Assembly (NCBI GenBank): GCA_029961685.1
Contig: JARWKL010000006.1
Span: forward strand, 14,514,748-14,578,747
Length of the DNA: 64,000 nt
Reading direction: 5' to 3'
DNA from: Aristolochia californica
Taxonomy: Eukaryota; Streptophyta; Magnoliopsida; Piperales; Aristolochiaceae
Of this stretch, positions 62,772 to 64,000 are shown in pieces (within the stretch, counting starts at the first letter, position 1; the number at the start of each line of letters is the position of its first letter). Made by a program: the position numbers and the translations under genes. Under the pieces are notes generated by a model. That model worked only from the letters and a program-made list of their open reading frames with translations. It ran no database searches and was not told the DNA's origin.

Positions 62772-64000
62772 AATTATTTAACGCACTAAAAATGAACTCC
62801 AATGTTTTGCTATCCATGTTTGGGAAATTCCACTAGTACGACCCCTAATAATTAGCTTGGTGGAATTTTAAAGGAAAGGGACTTCTAACTGATCTTAACA
62901 TGCTTTACATCTGGTGGATATGCAAGCAAGAAACATGTTGAGGATGCAAGAGGCCTAATCATTCCAAAAATTTCAAGGAGTAGAAAAAATCAAATTCTCA
63001 TGTGGTTGGAAATTTAGTAGAGCTAAACAACCCACTTTTTGCCTATCCTTAAAAATCATAGATACTTTTTGGAATTATCTCTCTCAGCATTTGTGCATTA
63101 TCCATTTTGGATGTTAATTTTTTTTTTCAAATCCAAACTTGAGTTTTTCACTCTCCCATTTTTCTCAAAAACAAAAAAAGATATAAGGCAAATAGATCCC
63201 AACAAAATGAAAATTTTAGAGTTGATGTATGCAAAAAAAATTGAAAAGTATAATATATGTAAGCAAAGATAATTATTTCACTCACTAAAAATGAACTCCA
63301 ACGTTTTGCTATCCATGTTTGGGAAATTCCACTAGTACAACCCCTAATAATTCGCTTGGTGGAATTTTAAAGGAAAGGGACTTCTAGCTGATCTAACATG
63401 CTTTAAATGTGGTGGATATGCATGTCAGAAACATGTTGAGGATGCAAGTGTCTTAATGATGCCAAAAATTTCAAGGAGTAGAAAAAATCAAATTCTCAAG
63501 TGGTGGGATATTTAACTGAGCCAAATAACCCTCTTTTTGCCAATCCTTAAAATCACAGATACTTATTGGAATTTTCATTCTCAGCATTTCTGCTTTTTCC
63601 ATTTTGGATGGTCAAATTTTTTTTCAGATGCAAACTTGAGTTTTTCACTCTCCCATTTTTCTCGTAAACAAAAAAGATATAAGGCAAATGGATCGCAACA
63701 AATTGAAATTTTAAAAGTTCATATATGCAAAAAAATTAGAAAACATTATTAAATATAAGTGGAGAAAATTATTTCACGTAGTAAAAATGAACTCCAAGCT
63801 TTTGCTATCCATGTTTGGGAAATTCCACTAGTACAACCCCTAATAATTAGCTTTGTGGAATTTTATAGGGAAGTGACTTTTAACTGATAATAAAATGCTT
63901 TAAATGTGGTGGATATGCATGCGAAAAACATGTTGAGGATGCAAGTTGCCTAATGATGCCAACAATATGAAGGAGTAGAAAAAATCAAATTCTCAAGCGG
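62772..64000. repeat. Duplicated segment, right copy, running off the window
   Basis: Right partner of 59285-60513, with boxes at 62899, 63397 and 63894. The match continues to the last base of the window, so the true length of the duplication is not known. If the whole seven-monomer stretch 59285-62771 is the repeat unit, the next part of the array should resemble 60514-62771. Differences between copies are few (for example AAACCCAC region and GTCTTAATG versus GTCCCAATG). Confidence 0.9.

Larger units (their letters stand above)
1..64000. repeat. Satellite DNA array, about 497-bp monomer, about 129 copies, head to tail
   Basis: Seen directly: the box CATGCTTTAAATGTGG recurs 129 times on one strand at about 497-bp steps. 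Between boxes the order of motifs is constant: TTCAAGGAGTAGAAAAAATC, CAAATTCTCAAG, GGATATTTACC, CCACTTTTTGCC, GGAATTATCTCTCTCAGC, a run of 7-10 T, CAGATCCAAACTTGAG, GATATAAGGCAAATAG, GAAAATTTTAGAGTTCATG, AATAAATGTAAGTGAAG, ATTATTTCACGCAC, GGGAAATTCCACTAGTAC, CTAATAATTAG, GTGGAATTTTATAGG. Subtype marks: A GTAAAATAAATC, TAATGCAAAT; B CTAAAGATGCC, ACTACCACCCC; C AGAAGAGCTAAAC, GTGCGTATTCC; D GTTCAGGATGC, GGAGTTGAAAA; D' CCAATCCTTAAAATTC; E GAGCGCAAAAAAATG; F CAACGCAC, ATCCAATTTTGGATG; G CTAATGAATCAAAA; M GTTGTTGGATA, GAACACTATAA; N GCGTAAACG, GGTTTCGCTATCC; I GCATATCTGC; H CATTCAATAAATG; L GGGATTATCTC. Inferred: heterochromatic, probably centromeric or pericentromeric. No family name can be given. 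Confidence 0.97.

Noticed and set aside
621..63752. Dozens of short open frames (60-110 codons), several nearly identical, such as those at 36899-37111, 38873-39085 and 40846-41058
   Set aside because: They lie in the same places of the satellite unit, on either strand, vary in length and frame between copies, and give low-complexity peptides rich in F, S, K and N. Repetition of the peptide only reflects repetition of the DNA.
1..64000. CRISPR array or bacterial repeat locus
   Set aside because: Units are about 497 bp and similar along their whole length. There are no short identical repeats with unique spacers and no cas genes.
1..64000. CENP-B box
   Set aside because: I looked for the core TTCG....A..CGGG pattern in the unit and saw no match on either strand. 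The few TTCG words (such as GGTTTCGCTATCC) lack the rest.
1..64000. Transposon or LTR insertion within the array
   Set aside because: All box-to-box spacings are at or below about 501 bp, so no insertion of more than a few bases is possible between them.
1..64000. TATA-box-like GATATAAGG followed by AACAAAATG in each unit as a promoter and start codon
   Set aside because: The words are common in AT-rich DNA and the frames after the ATG close quickly and differ between units. There is no evidence of a gene.
1..64000. tRNA or rRNA genes, including 5S spacer arrays of similar unit length
   Set aside because: A 5S array could have a unit near 500 bp, but no conserved 120-bp 5S sequence or A/C internal control boxes are seen. 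The unit is AT-rich throughout.
1..64000. Shorter internal subrepeats (for example about 165 bp, a third of the unit)
   Set aside because: I saw only short shared words such as GGAATTAT and GGAATTTTAT within the unit, and no clear internal periodicity by eye. A dot-plot of the consensus would decide.

Overview
The whole 64-kb window is one uninterrupted eukaryotic satellite-DNA array, and I found no gene in it. The unit is AT-rich (by eye about 70% A+T) and about 497 bp long. I anchored it on a conserved box, CATGCTTTAAATGTGGTGG, followed by ATATGCATGCCAGAAACATG. This box, or a clear variant of it, occurs 129 times between positions 413 and 63894, always on the + strand, with a mean spacing of about 496 bp. 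Almost all spacings are 493-501 bp. The exceptions are three large or moderate deletions (monomers starting 2901, 15769 and 16215), a rearranged variant with 481-bp spacing (36095, 38069, 40043), and a 9-bp deletion (489 bp, monomer at 44999). No spacing is long enough to hide a transposon, a gene or foreign DNA. Both window edges lie inside the array.

The organism cannot be named from this sequence. A long head-to-tail array of nucleosome-scale units fits centromeric or pericentromeric heterochromatin of a plant or animal. I lean weakly to a plant, but nothing here proves it. I do not recognise the satellite family.

The monomers are not all alike. By eye they fall into recurring subtypes, named here A to N with diagnostic motifs given in the whole-array entry. 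Subtypes recur in preferred orders (A-B-C-D, C-D-E-F-G, D-M-N-I), so the array is a mosaic of higher-order repeat (HOR) blocks that were cut, joined and locally amplified. Layout: 1-2900 C/D/B mixture; 2901-6817 A-B-C-D-E-F-G-D'; 6818-18693 mixed and chimeric units, with a near-identical monomer doublet at 12787-13778; 18694-25650 A/D'/B/C/I/F units, then D-M-N-I; 25651-30624 a ten-monomer block B-C-D-E-F-G-D-M-N-I; 30625-35330 related fragments; 35331-41240 three near-identical copies of a 1974-bp four-monomer HOR; 41517-45487 two copies of an A-B-C-D' tetramer; 45488-55932 further A-B-C-D-E-F-G style blocks with chimeric monomers; 55933-64000 a more divergent domain holding a duplicated segment with a 3487-bp offset.

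The short open frames (60-110 codons) are accidental readings of this repeat. They recur because the repeat recurs, they differ in length and frame from copy to copy, and they are not annotated as genes. The features of most interest are the HOR history, a conserved dyad symmetry in each unit, and an arrangement of splice-site-like and poly(A)-signal-like motifs repeated in every unit.
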